Positions 45,564 through 54,592 are shown, numbered from the stretch's first letter. The stretch is DNA of 64,000 nucleotides from Bradyrhizobium sp. PSBB068 (GCA_016839165.1 CP069300.1:1550001-1614000), one strand, 5' to 3'. Notes: generated by a model from the letters alone, not told the origin. Numbers and translations: made by a program.

Positions 45564-46523
45564 ATGAGCGCAGCCGCCCCGGCGATCACCCCTGCCGCTT
45601 CGCGTGGCGCGGACGAGTTACCCGCGCCCGTGTCCGGCCAGCGCCACGAGATCGGCAGTTCGGTTGGGAGACTGACATACTATTCAGCTACTCCCGAAAC
45701 TCCTGGCGAGTTCCCACCGCTATTGCTCGTTCACAGCATCAATGCCGCGGGCTCCGCTTACGAGATCAAGCCGCTTTACGAACACTACCGCGGAAGCCGG
45801 ACGGTCTACGCTTTGGAGCTTCCGGGCTTCGGTCATTCGGAGCGGGGAAAGCGCGAATACACCGTCCGCATGATGACCGACGCGATTCTGATCGCGATAC
45901 GCGAGATCCAGAACGATCACGGGCGCGGCCCGGTTGACGCATTGGCGGTGTCGCTATCGTCGGAATTTCTCGCCAGGGCAGTCAGCGAGGCGCCGCTGGC
46001 GTTTCGCAGCGCAGCCTTGGTTAGCCCCACCGGTTTCAGGAGCAGCGACAAGACCACATCATGGCGCGACGGCACGCGCGGCAAGCCGTGGCTTCACGCT
46101 CTCTTCGAATTTTCTCTTTGGAGCGAAGGCTTCTTCCGCTTGCTAACCAGCCGTGCCGGAATCCGCTACTTCCTGAGCAAGACCTGGGGCTCGCGTAATA
46201 TCGACGAGGGCTTGCTTGAATACGACTACCTGACGACGCGACAACCCGGCGCACAGCATGCGCCGTATTATTTCGTATCCGGATTTCTGTTCAGTGAGGA
46301 CATTATTAGCATCTATCACTCGCTGACACTTCCGGTCTGGATGAGCCACGGCGTGCGCGGCGACTTCGTCGACTACTCCAACAAAACCCAGGTTGAGGGC
46401 CGCGCCAATTGGACCGTTTGCGTGTTCCCGACCGGTGCGATGCCGCATTTCGAAGCCGAGGCCGAATTCATTGCGGCCTATGACACGTTCCTTGCCGGCG
46501 TGCCGTCGGCATCGCGCGCATGA
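45564..46523 (+). CDS. alpha/beta hydrolase of the photosynthesis cluster, altered nucleophile elbow
   Basis: A 319-residue alpha/beta hydrolase-like protein just upstream of bchO. The fold is visible: [22 protein letters not shown], then [19 protein letters not shown]. The elbow reads [14 protein letters not shown], with Ala and Ser at the usual glycine positions. A terminal PHFEAEAEF holds the expected His. A plausible acid lies in VRGDFVDY. It may be a modified esterase or a binding protein for bacteriochlorophyll or carotenoid precursors. An AGGAG at about 45551-45555 supports the ATG at 45564. It is not BchO itself. Confidence 0.8.
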   Translation: MSAAAPAITPAASRGADELPAPVSGQRHEIGSSVGRLTYYSATPETPGEFPPLLLVHSINAAGSAYEIKPLYEHYRGSRTVYALELPGFGHSERGKREYTVRMMTDAILIAIREIQNDHGRGPVDALAVSLSSEFLARAVSEAPLAFRSAALVSPTGFRSSDKTTSWRDGTRGKPWLHALFEFSLWSEGFFRLLTSRAGIRYFLSKTWGSRNIDEGLLEYDYLTTRQPGAQHAPYYFVSGFLFSEDIISIYHSLTLPVWMSHGVRGDFVDYSNKTQVEGRANWTVCVFPTGAMPHFEAEAEFIAAYDTFLAGVPSASRA

Positions 46524-46532
46524 GGGTCTGCC

Positions 46533-47468
46533 GTGTCCGGTCTCGTTTGGAGCCGCGATGGTACGGACTGGCCCAACCGAAATGCCAGTGTGTTCGTCGA
46601 AGCGGCCGGGATCCGCTGGCATGTGCAGCGAATGGGCGAGGGGCCATCGCTGCTCCTGATCCACGGCACCGGAGCCGCAACGCATTCCTGGCGCGACATG
46701 TTACCACTGCTGGCCAGGCATTTCTCGGTGGTTGCGCCGGATCTGCCCGGACATGGATTTACGCAATCACCACCGTCGTATCGGTTGTCGCTGCCGGGCA
46801 TGGCGGCCGACCTCGGCATACAGCTCCGCAAACTGGAGGTGAGGCCGGAGATCACGGTCGGTCATTCCGCAGGGGCGGCGATAGCGGCACGCATGTGTCT
46901 CGCCCGCCGCACGGCGCCGCGCCTGCTAATCGCCCTGAATGGCGCATTCATGCCGTTCGGCGGAATCGCCAACCATCTGTTTTCGCCCCTGGCGAATCTG
47001 CTGGTGCTGAATCCATTGGTGCCACGCGTGTTCGCTTGGCAGGCATCTCATGCCGGCGCGGTCGAGCGGTTGATCGCCAACACCGGTTCGACAATCGATC
47101 AGGATGGGATTGCACTCTATCGTAAGCTGGTCCGGAATCCTGCGCATGTTGCGGCCGCACTTCGGATGATGGCGAACTGGAAACTCGAACCGTTGCTGCA
47201 CGATCTGCCGCGGCTGACGACAGCGCTGGTCCTGGTGGCCGCCACCAATGATCGCTCGATATCGCCCGAGGTCGCACGTCAGGTTCGCGAGATTCTTCCA
47301 AGTGCCGTCATCGAGCGGCTGCCGGGCCTCGGTCATCTCGCGCACGAAGAGCAGCCGCAACTGATCACGGAGCTCATTATGAAATACGCCCACGCAAACT
47401 CCGCCGAGCAAGCGGCACAAAAATTGTACCTTAGAATGTACACTTTCAGGCTAGGCAGGTGTCAATAA
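46533..47468 (+). CDS. bchO: BchO-type alpha/beta hydrolase (putative magnesium chelatase accessory protein)
   Basis: A 311-residue alpha/beta hydrolase. Motifs: LLLIHGTGAATHSWRDMLPLL, TVGHSAGAAIAARM (nucleophile Ser) and GLGHLAHEEQPQ (catalytic His). BchO is conserved in purple-bacterial clusters next to bchID and crt genes, and is thought to assist Mg-chelatase, although its substrate is unproved. The GTG at 46533 follows the preceding hydrolase by 9 bp. Its last 17 codons include the PpsR-type site of crtI, so regulation reaches into the coding end. Confidence 0.92.
   Translation: MSGLVWSRDGTDWPNRNASVFVEAAGIRWHVQRMGEGPSLLLIHGTGAATHSWRDMLPLLARHFSVVAPDLPGHGFTQSPPSYRLSLPGMAADLGIQLRKLEVRPEITVGHSAGAAIAARMCLARRTAPRLLIALNGAFMPFGGIANHLFSPLANLLVLNPLVPRVFAWQASHAGAVERLIANTGSTIDQDGIALYRKLVRNPAHVAAALRMMANWKLEPLLHDLPRLTTALVLVAATNDRSISPEVARQVREILPSAVIERLPGLGHLAHEEQPQLITELIMKYAHANSAEQAAQKLYLRMYTFRLGRCQ
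47425..47442. promoter_or_regulatory. PpsR/CrtJ-type operator upstream of crtI
   Basis: The sequence TGTACCTTAGAATGTACA fits TGT-N12-ACA exactly. A -10-like TAGAAT (47432-47437) lies inside it, 54 bp before the crtI start at 47486. PpsR would block RNA polymerase under oxygen. The site is within the 3' end of bchO. Confidence 0.75.
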
Positions 47469-47485
47469 ATAATTACAGTGGTCTT

Positions 47486-49033
47486 ATGCTGGATTCAATC
47501 TCAGTCCAATCGACGCCATCGGCGCCGTCGCAGCGCCAACCGCACGCGGTGGTGATCGGCAGCGGTTTTGGCGGATTGGCAGCCGCAATCCGGCTCGGCG
47601 CAAAAGGCTATCGCGTCACCGTCCTCGAAAAGCTCGATGCCCCCGGCGGCCGTGCCTACGTGTACCGGCAGGACGGCTTCACCTTTGACGCAGGGCCTAC
47701 CATCGTCACCGCACCGTTTCTGTTCGAGGAATTGTGGAAGCTGTGCGGACTAAAGATGTCCGACGACGTGACTCTGGTGCCGGTCTCGCCGTTTTATCGG
47801 ATCCGGTTTCACGACGGATCGCACTTCGACTATTCCGGCGATGCCGGGGCGATGCGCGGCGCGATCGCTCGATTTTCGCCTGGCGACGTTGACGGCTACG
47901 ACGCATACATGAAGGCCAGCGAAGAGATCTTCAAGGTCGGCTTCGAGAGGCTCGGCGACGTGCCGTTCAGCAAATGGACCGACATGGCGAAGATCGCGCC
48001 TGAGATGCTGCGGTTGTCGAGCTATCGCAGTGTCTACTCGCTGGTTTCGAAATTCTTCAGCGATCCGCGCCTGCGCGTCGTGTTCAGCTTTCATCCGTTG
48101 TTGATCGGCGGAAATCCCCTCACTGCGAGTTCGATCTATTGCTTGATCGCATTTCTGGAGCGGTGCTGGGGCGTGCATTTTGCGCTTGGCGGCACCGGGC
48201 GGCTGGTTGATGGGCTGGTCAGGCTGATCGAGGGCCAGGGTGGCAGACTCTGCTGCAACCAGGGGGTCCGCGAAATCGTCGTGAACGACGGTGTTGCGCG
48301 GGGCGTTTGGCTGGAATCGGGCGAGACCGTCGCTGCCGATATCGTGGTGTCAAACGCCGATTCCGCATGGACTTATCGGCATCTCGTACCTGCGTCGGCG
48401 CGATCGCGCTGGACCGATAGGCGCATCGAACGTGCACGTTACTCTATGAGCTTGTTCGTCTGGTACTTCGGCACACGCCGCAGATACGATGGAGTGCCGC
48501 ACCACACGATCCTGCTGGGGCCGCGTTACAAGCGCTTGCTCACCGACATTTTTGATCGCAAGGTTCTGGCCGATGATTTCAGCCTGTACTTGCATCGCCC
48601 GACTGCGACGGACACGTCCCTCGCACCAGACGGCTGCGACGCGTTCTACGTGCTTTCACCTGTCCCGCATCTGCAAGGCGGAACCGACTGGAGCGTGATG
48701 GCCGAAGATTATCGCCTGGCGATTGCAGGCGAACTCGCCAGAACTGTATTGCCGGGTCTGGAGGACGAGATCGTCAGCTCGCGCCTGCTGACGCCGCAGG
48801 ATTTCCAGGACCGGCTCTCCTCGTTTCGCGGCGCCGCCTTTGGGCTGGAGCCGATCTTGACTCAAAGCGCGTGGTTTCGCCCGCACAACAAGAGCGAAGA
48901 TATCCAAAATCTGTACCTGGTCGGTGCCGGCACGCATCCTGGAGCGGGCCTGCCTGGTGTGCTCTCCTCGGCACGGGTTCTGGATTCCCTGGTGCCCGAT
49001 GCCTCACACCTTGCAAGCCTGGTGACCGCATGA
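47486..49033 (+). CDS. crtI: phytoene desaturase
   Basis: A 515-residue CrtI. The N-terminal FAD-binding motif VVIGSGFGGLAAAIRLGAKGYRVTVLEK is intact, and the C-terminal GAGTHPGAGLPGVLSSARVLDSLV is typical of carotenoid desaturases. It carries out the multi-step desaturation of phytoene to lycopene or neurosporene. A GTG 27 bp upstream is an alternative start; the ATG at 47486 gives normal length. The stop overlaps crtB by 4 bp. A PpsR-type site lies just upstream, so expression is probably oxygen- and light-repressed. Confidence 0.95.
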   Translation: MLDSISVQSTPSAPSQRQPHAVVIGSGFGGLAAAIRLGAKGYRVTVLEKLDAPGGRAYVYRQDGFTFDAGPTIVTAPFLFEELWKLCGLKMSDDVTLVPVSPFYRIRFHDGSHFDYSGDAGAMRGAIARFSPGDVDGYDAYMKASEEIFKVGFERLGDVPFSKWTDMAKIAPEMLRLSSYRSVYSLVSKFFSDPRLRVVFSFHPLLIGGNPLTASSIYCLIAFLERCWGVHFALGGTGRLVDGLVRLIEGQGGRLCCNQGVREIVVNDGVARGVWLESGETVAADIVVSNADSAWTYRHLVPASARSRWTDRRIERARYSMSLFVWYFGTRRRYDGVPHHTILLGPRYKRLLTDIFDRKVLADDFSLYLHRPTATDTSLAPDGCDAFYVLSPVPHLQGGTDWSVMAEDYRLAIAGELARTVLPGLEDEIVSSRLLTPQDFQDRLSSFRGAAFGLEPILTQSAWFRPHNKSEDIQNLYLVGAGTHPGAGLPGVLSSARVLDSLVPDASHLASLVTA

Positions 49034-50085
49034 CGACACGGCTCGATCCCATCGACATGGCTGCCTGCCGCGCTCTGCTCAAGGGCGGCTCTCGGACTTT
49101 CAATGCCGCATCGAAGGTGCTGCCGCGCCGGGTCGCCGAACCCGCCATCGCGCTCTACGCATTCTGTCGTTTGGCGGATGATGCGGTCGATCTCGGAGAT
49201 GATCGCGCATCCGCGGTGGCGCGGTTACGGGACCGGCTCGACCGGGCGTATCAACGCCTGCCGATGGACCGTGCCGCAGATCGCCTGTTCGCCGAAATTG
49301 TCGCAAAGTTCTGTATTCCCCGCGAACTGCCGGAAGCCTTGCTCGAAGGTCTCGCATGGGATGCAGAGGTCCGCCGCTATGAGACGTTGCAGGATCTGAC
49401 GGCCTATGCCGCACGCGTCGCGGGTGCCGTCGGCGCGATGATGACACTGATCATGGGGCGGCGCGCCCCCGAGATCGTCGCGCGCGCCTGCGATCTCGGC
49501 GTCGCGATGCAGTTTACCAACATTGCCCGCGATGTCGGCGAAGATGCCCGCGCCGGCCGGCTCTATCTGCCGCAATCGTGGCTGCGCGAGGCGGGAATCG
49601 ATCCGAACACATGGCTGCAGACTCCGTCCTTCACGCCGGAGATCGCGGCCATCGTACAGCGGCTGCTCGATGCTGCCGATATTTTCTATTCCCGCGCGAC
49701 GCACGGGATCGCCAATCTGCCGATTGGCTGCCGCCCGGGAATCTATGCGGCCCGCGCGCTTTATGCGGAGATTGGCCGCGAACTGGAGCGGAGCGGTCTG
49801 GATTCGGTGTCGAGGCGTGCGATCGTCTCCACCAATCGCAAGATTGCGGTGCTGGGGCGAACGCTGCTTTTGCCGCAAGCGGAATGGGAGCCTGCGCAAA
49901 ATCTTGTCGCCCAAGCCGCGGCTGTCGAAGAGACTCGTTTCCTGGTCGAGGCCGTCGCGGCAACGCCGCTGCGCGAAAACGTCAAGCCGCGGCGGCCGAT
50001 CGAAGACCGCGTGGTCTGGGTTATCGACCTGTTCGAGCGGCTCGAACGCCGCGATCAGTTGCAGCGCATGGCCTCCTACCGATAG
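49030..50085 (+). CDS. crtB: phytoene synthase
   Basis: A 351-residue squalene/phytoene synthase. Aspartate-rich motifs CRLADDAVDLGDD and NIARDVGEDARAGRLYLP are the prenyl-diphosphate metal-binding sites. It joins two geranylgeranyl diphosphates into phytoene. The ATG at 49030 overlaps the crtI stop, so the two are translationally coupled. hemF follows after 10 bp. Confidence 0.96.
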   Translation: MTTRLDPIDMAACRALLKGGSRTFNAASKVLPRRVAEPAIALYAFCRLADDAVDLGDDRASAVARLRDRLDRAYQRLPMDRAADRLFAEIVAKFCIPRELPEALLEGLAWDAEVRRYETLQDLTAYAARVAGAVGAMMTLIMGRRAPEIVARACDLGVAMQFTNIARDVGEDARAGRLYLPQSWLREAGIDPNTWLQTPSFTPEIAAIVQRLLDAADIFYSRATHGIANLPIGCRPGIYAARALYAEIGRELERSGLDSVSRRAIVSTNRKIAVLGRTLLLPQAEWEPAQNLVAQAAAVEETRFLVEAVAATPLRENVKPRRPIEDRVVWVIDLFERLERRDQLQRMASYR

Positions 50086-50095
50086 AGCAAATGGG

Positions 50096-50998
50096 ATGTA
50101 CGGGACCGAGCCCATCCGCGACGGCAGAAACGGTCTCGCCGAACAGCAGCGCGCCGAAGCGAAAGTATGGTTCGAATCGCTGCGCGACAGGATTTGCGCC
50201 GAGGTCGAGCTGCTGGAGCGCGAGGCGCCCGCCGCGCTGTTTTCCGGGGAGCCGGTCACCTTCACCTACAAGCCGTGGACGCGAGCGTCCGGCAGTGGCG
50301 GTGGCACCGGCGGCTTCCTCAGCGGCGGCAGACTGTTCGAGAAGATCGGTATCCATACGTCATCGGCCAACGGGAGGCTGACGCCCGAGATGGCCAAAAC
50401 ACTGCCGGGCGACGGCGTTCAGCTCGACTATGTCTCCACCAGCATCAGCCTGATCATGCACCCGCGCAGCCCGCGGGTGCCGACAGTGCATATGAACACC
50501 CGGTTCCTTTCGACGGCAAAGGGCTGGTTCGGCGGCGGCGCGGATCTCACGCCGATGCTGCCGGAGCAGCGAACCCAGCACGCGCCGGACGCCGTTGCGT
50601 TTCACGCGGCGATGAAACAGGCCTGCGACGCCCATGATCCAGCCTACTACGGCAAGTTCAAGCCGTGGGCGGATACCTACTTCTTCCTGCCCCATCGCGA
50701 GCAGTCGCGCGGCGTCGGCGGCATCTTCTACGACCATCTTAACACCGGCGACTTCGCCAAGGATTTTGCCTTCACGCGCGACGTCGGGCTTGCTTTGCTG
50801 GATGTCTATCCACGGATTGTGCGCCGGCGGATGCTGGAGCCCTGGACCGACGCCGAGCGCGCGCAGCAGCTTGCCTGCCGTGGTCTCTATGTCGAGTTCA
50901 ATCTGCTCTACGACCGCGGCACCATGTTCGGACTTCAGACCGGGGGCAATATCGAAACCATTTTGAGCTCGATGCCGCCATTGGTGAGCTGGACGTAG
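50096..50998 (+). CDS. hemF: coproporphyrinogen-III oxidase, aerobic
   Basis: A 300-residue oxygen-dependent HemF, which turns coproporphyrinogen III into protoporphyrinogen IX. Family motifs are clear: GVGGIFYDHLN, YVEFNLLYDRGTMFGLQTGGNIETILSSMPP and the MHPRSPRVPTVHMNTRFL region, with WFGGGADLTPM. The ATG at 50096 (MYGTEPIRDG) follows the crtB stop by 10 bp. Its presence in the cluster fits an aerobic phototroph, where O2 is available for tetrapyrrole synthesis. Confidence 0.95.
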   Translation: MYGTEPIRDGRNGLAEQQRAEAKVWFESLRDRICAEVELLEREAPAALFSGEPVTFTYKPWTRASGSGGGTGGFLSGGRLFEKIGIHTSSANGRLTPEMAKTLPGDGVQLDYVSTSISLIMHPRSPRVPTVHMNTRFLSTAKGWFGGGADLTPMLPEQRTQHAPDAVAFHAAMKQACDAHDPAYYGKFKPWADTYFFLPHREQSRGVGGIFYDHLNTGDFAKDFAFTRDVGLALLDVYPRIVRRRMLEPWTDAERAQQLACRGLYVEFNLLYDRGTMFGLQTGGNIETILSSMPPLVSWT

Positions 50999-51061
50999 CC
51001 TTCTGCTGAAACCAAATCTGCGCTGAAGCGAGAGCTGCGGAGAGTTGTGCGAGGCGACATC

Positions 51062-51208
51062 ATGGACAGCTATCTCGGTTTCGTCGAGTTCTTCGTGGTG
51101 CTCATGTTCGCGGCGGCATGGGGCGTTCTTGAGCTGGTTTGCCGGCGGCTCGACAGAAAGAAGGAAGCCGAACGCGCGAAACAAACCGACGGAACAAAAT
51201 CGCCCTGA
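51062..51208 (+). CDS. small single-helix membrane protein in the photosynthesis cluster
   Basis: A 48-residue protein MDSYLGFVEFFVVLMFAAAW... with one hydrophobic helix (about residues 6-27) and a very basic, acidic-mixed tail (RRLDRKKEAERAKQ). GCGAGG lies seven bases before the ATG. It is 63 bp after hemF on the same strand and ends 13 bp before crtC, which converges on it. Its composition and spacing suggest a real small gene, perhaps an assembly factor, but I do not know a named family. Confidence 0.6.
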   Translation: MDSYLGFVEFFVVLMFAAAWGVLELVCRRLDRKKEAERAKQTDGTKSP

Positions 51209-51221
51209 CGCGATGCCTCGT

Positions 51222-52283
51222 TTACCGCAATGCCCGAGGCATGCGGAATGGCAGCATGGCCTGCACGAGGGGCATCTTGAAGCGATCGAGGGAGAGGCTT
51301 TCGTGGATCAAAGTCACGGGCTTGCCCAGGAGCTTCGCCGAGAGCACCGAGCGGGCGTAGAAAGGCGCATCTTCCAGCGTCTTGACGATCTTGGCGGCGC
51401 CGTCGCTGCGCACGCTGCGGGCGACGCGCCAGCCTGTGCGCCTAAGCTTCACTGTTGGTGGTGGCTCAAACGCCTGCATTCTTCCGTTGCGATCAAACGT
51501 CATCGCCAGGTCGACCCGGCTCCCGTCGCGGCGCTCCGCTTCGTAGAGGATCGCCGTGCCGTCCTGCATCGCTCCGCGTGCCCATTGCCAATCTGAGAAG
51601 CCCTGTTCGAGCGGTTCATCGCCGTGGTTCATGTCCAAATAGCCGTCACCCTGCCAGCTCAGGTGGGGATGATCGAGTCTTACCTGGACGCGTGCGAACG
51701 GTGCGATCGGCCACCATTGATGACGACCTGCCGGATTCAGCAGGAAGACCTGCGGCGTGACCGCCATGGGGACCAATCGGATGGTGCCGCGCAGACGTCC
51801 GGGGATCGGAACAGAGATTTCGTCGACGTTGATGGTTAGCGAGCTTCCGTTCCAGGACAGATTGCTTGGTCCCACCGCGAATGTGTCGATCGTGCGGCTG
51901 ACCGCCTCGCGCGGCCGCTCCGTCATCGCCCAGCGGTTGCCGCCGCTGCGATAGATCGCAACATTGATGGCGCAATGGTTGATCGGATCGGCAGGCCGCT
52001 TGCGGCGTGCGAATGCGTAGTAGGGAGAAAAAACATTGCCGATAAAAGCAATGATCGTGATGCCGTTATGCCCGTCGTCGCTTAGCGCGTCGATATACCA
52101 CCACGCATAGCCGTTCGGCGGAACGACCCGCGAGAAGTCAGGTCCGCGATCAGGCTGGCTGCTGCAGATCGGCCCGACAGCGCCGCCATCGGAACGCCCG
52201 GACCCGGATGCGTGCTGCCCCCCGCCAGGTATAGGCCCGGAATCCTGGTTCGCGCTCCAGGACGCTGGAAGGAGGCTATCCAT
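51222..52283 (-). CDS. crtC: carotenoid 1,2-hydratase
   Basis: CrtC adds water to the C1-C2 bond of neurosporene or lycopene ends. The family starts around PPNGYAWWYIDALSDDG (near 52120) and continues with GITIIAFIGNVFSPYYA, YRSGGNRWAMTERP and the LSWNGSSLTINVDEI section. No ATG, GTG or TTG is found in frame between the ATG at 52283 and that motif, so the start is uncertain. The ATG at 52283 gives 353 residues and overlaps crtD by about 200 bp; an unusual initiator nearer the motif is possible. It lies downstream of crtD on the minus strand. Confidence 0.85.
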   Translation of the reverse strand: MDSLLPASWSANQDSGPIPGGGQHASGSGRSDGGAVGPICSSQPDRGPDFSRVVPPNGYAWWYIDALSDDGHNGITIIAFIGNVFSPYYAFARRKRPADPINHCAINVAIYRSGGNRWAMTERPREAVSRTIDTFAVGPSNLSWNGSSLTINVDEISVPIPGRLRGTIRLVPMAVTPQVFLLNPAGRHQWWPIAPFARVQVRLDHPHLSWQGDGYLDMNHGDEPLEQGFSDWQWARGAMQDGTAILYEAERRDGSRVDLAMTFDRNGRMQAFEPPPTVKLRRTGWRVARSVRSDGAAKIVKTLEDAPFYARSVLSAKLLGKPVTLIHESLSLDRFKMPLVQAMLPFRMPRALR

Positions 52284-53617
52284 CCGTGCGAGCTGCGCCC
52301 GTACAACGCGCCGCCCGTAGCCGGAAACATCCGGTTGAAATCCGCTGGCGTCGTCACTTGTATTGCATCCGCCTGCGGCTGGATTCGTAGGCCGCGTTGT
52401 TCCAGAATGCCGAATGTCTGCTGAGCGCATTTTTCCAACTCCATTGCATCGTAGACATGTCGGTCGCCATTCGCTGGCGCGTTGACGAGGATCAGGAATT
52501 TCTCGGAACCGCCCGGTGCGATGTGTTCGTCGCGATCCTGGGCGCAGACATAGACCGTCGGCTCGCGCGGCAGCCGGTCGTGCACGAAAATATCGTCGAA
52601 CTCAGCTGCATATTCGCTCGAGAAAAAGACATTGTGCCGGTGCAACGGGAATCCATCCGGTTCTGCAACGAGGCTCCATGTCACGGCTGACAACGAGCGT
52701 GCACGGGGCGGGATCGCCGTTGCGGCGCGGCGGGCAGGCGTGCCGAACATTCCGTCGGCGATGGCGCCGACATCTGCATTCACGATCACGGCGTCCGCCG
52801 CAATGCGCTCACCGCTTGCGAGCCTTACGCCAGTGGCGTAGCCGCCGGAGACCAGAACTTCGCTGACGTCTTCACCGCACCGGATCACGGCGCCAAAGGA
52901 GCTTGCGCAATCCGCCAGCGTTTTCGCAAGCGCGTGCATACCGCCGTCGATGGACCAGACGCCCTCGTGCTCGACATGCGCAACCAGCATCAGCGTGGCA
53001 GGCGCCAGATACGGCGACGAGCCGCAATAGGTCGCGTAGCGTCCGAACAATTGTTGCAGCCTCGGATCGGCGAAATATCGTCCCAGTGCCGCCCACATCG
53101 ACGAGAACGGCTTGATCTGAGGCAGCCGTATCAGCCCGTGAAGGCCGTCAGCGCCGATCAGTCCGCCCATGCTCGGCTGGGGTGCACGCAGGAAGGGCTT
53201 TTCGAGAATGTTGTAGATGCGCTGGGTATCCCGGCAGAAGGCGCGATATCCCTCGGCTTCACGCGCGCCCGCAAAATCCCCGATCGCGTCGACAGTGCGT
53301 TCCTGATCGGCAAACAAATCGAAACGAGCGTGCTCGTCCCAGGCATGTCTCGCCAGGATATCCAGCGGGCGCAGGCGGACGTGGTCTGCGAAATTCCGGC
53401 CTGCTGCCGCGAACAGTTCGTCGAATACCCAGCGCATCGTGAAGACGGTCGGGCCGCTGTCAATCCTTGCCGAACCGATCGCGATCTGGCGCATCTTGCC
53501 ACCCGGCGAGGCGGCACGTTCGAGAACGGTGACGTCGAGGCCGCGTGCTGCGAGCGCGAAGGCTGAGACCAGTCCCGCGACGCCGCTTCCAACAACGACA
53601 ACACGATCTCTGGGCAT
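52082..53617 (-). CDS. crtD: methoxyneurosporene dehydrogenase (carotenoid 3,4-desaturase)
   Basis: A 511-residue FAD-dependent desaturase of the CrtI/CrtD family. It begins RVVVVGSGVAGLVSAFALAARGLDVTVLE, and the C-terminus has LYLAGGSTHPGPGVPMAALSGRSAA. In the spirilloxanthin route it introduces 3,4-double bonds after CrtC hydration. It shares its promoter region with crtE, where there is a PpsR-type site between divergent -35/-10 boxes. The ATG at 53617 gives full length. Confidence 0.95.
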   Translation of the reverse strand: MPRDRVVVVGSGVAGLVSAFALAARGLDVTVLERAASPGGKMRQIAIGSARIDSGPTVFTMRWVFDELFAAAGRNFADHVRLRPLDILARHAWDEHARFDLFADQERTVDAIGDFAGAREAEGYRAFCRDTQRIYNILEKPFLRAPQPSMGGLIGADGLHGLIRLPQIKPFSSMWAALGRYFADPRLQQLFGRYATYCGSSPYLAPATLMLVAHVEHEGVWSIDGGMHALAKTLADCASSFGAVIRCGEDVSEVLVSGGYATGVRLASGERIAADAVIVNADVGAIADGMFGTPARRAATAIPPRARSLSAVTWSLVAEPDGFPLHRHNVFFSSEYAAEFDDIFVHDRLPREPTVYVCAQDRDEHIAPGGSEKFLILVNAPANGDRHVYDAMELEKCAQQTFGILEQRGLRIQPQADAIQVTTPADFNRMFPATGGALYGRSSHGWIASFQRPGARTRIPGLYLAGGSTHPGPGVPMAALSGRSAAASLIADLTSRGSFRRTAMRGGISTR

Positions 53618-53641
53618 GGTTGCACCGGCTCCGGCTCGTCA

Positions 53642-53680
53642 TTGACATGTGTCTATATTGATTTACACTACTATCGACAA
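53642..53680. promoter_or_regulatory. divergent crtE/crtD promoters with a PpsR-type operator
   Basis: The site TGTCTATATTGATTTACA (53650-53667) is an exact TGT-N12-ACA. Rightwards, TTGACA (53642-53647) and TACACT (53664-53669) are 16 bp apart. Leftwards, on the minus strand, TTGTCG (53680-53675) and TATAGA (53657-53652) are 17 bp apart. Thus the operator covers the spacer of one promoter and the -10 of the other, so one repressor could silence both. Confidence 0.75.
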
Positions 53681-53720
53681 CTAAGATTGACATTTCTTGT
53701 GACAAACACGGGAGCTTGCC

Positions 53721-54587
53721 ATGGACGTAACCAGCCGGATCGAACGGGCACTCAACGAAGCGATTGGCCAGGCCGAGCTTCCCGGCTGTCCGCCCCGGCT
53801 GGCGGCGGCCATGCGTTATGCGGTGTTTCCCCGTGGTGCGCGCGTACGGCCAAGGCTCTGCCATAGCGTTGCCGCAGCCTGCGGCGAGGATCATCCCGCC
53901 GCCACCAACGCTGCCGGCGCGGCGCTCGAACTGTTACATTGCGCCTCGCTCGTGCACGACGACCTGCCCTGCTTCGACGCGGCGGAGACGCGGCGAGGAC
54001 GTCCCTCCGTGCACAAAGCGTTCGGCGAGCCGCTCGCTGTTCTCACCGGAGATGCATTGATCGTGCTCGCATTCCAGACGCTGGCGCGTCTTCAATGCAC
54101 GCCGGAGCGGCTGGCGGCGCTGACCTTGACGGTGGCTCGATCCGTCGGCGTCCCATTGGGGATCGTCGCGGGCCAGGCGTGGGAATGTGAAGACGAGATC
54201 GATCTGGCGCATTATCACCGCGCCAAGACCGGCGCGCTGTTCGCCGCAGCGACCGTTGCAGGCGCCGCGTCAGCCGGCGCCGATTGCGAGCCGTGGCGGA
54301 TGGTCGGTGAGAAGCTCGGCGAGGCCTATCAGGTCGCCGACGATATTCGCGATGCGGCCTCAGACGAAGATGAGATTGGCAAGCCCGTCGGCCGCGACCT
54401 AGCGCTCGGGCGTCCGAGCGCGGTGATCGAACTCGGCCTCGATGGCGCGCTCTACCGCTTGCATGACCTGGTGCGCGGCGCGATTGATGCGATCCCGCCC
54501 TGTCCCAATGGCGCCGAATTGCGTTCGCTCATGCTCTCGGAAGCCCAGCGCCTGGTGCCGGCCAAGCTTGCCCAGTTCGCTGCATAG
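53721..54587 (+). CDS. crtE: geranylgeranyl diphosphate synthase
   Basis: A 288-residue prenyltransferase. The first aspartate-rich motif is VHDDLPCFDAAETRRG and the second is QVADDIRDAASDEDE, as in class II prenyl diphosphate synthases. It supplies GGPP for carotenoids and the bacteriochlorophyll ester tail. A GGGAG lies seven bases before the ATG at 53721. crtF follows after 5 bp, and the pair begins the long crtEF-bchCXYZ-puf superoperon. Confidence 0.94.
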   Translation: MDVTSRIERALNEAIGQAELPGCPPRLAAAMRYAVFPRGARVRPRLCHSVAAACGEDHPAATNAAGAALELLHCASLVHDDLPCFDAAETRRGRPSVHKAFGEPLAVLTGDALIVLAFQTLARLQCTPERLAALTLTVARSVGVPLGIVAGQAWECEDEIDLAHYHRAKTGALFAAATVAGAASAGADCEPWRMVGEKLGEAYQVADDIRDAASDEDEIGKPVGRDLALGRPSAVIELGLDGALYRLHDLVRGAIDAIPPCPNGAELRSLMLSEAQRLVPAKLAQFAA

Positions 54588-54592
54588 CCACC

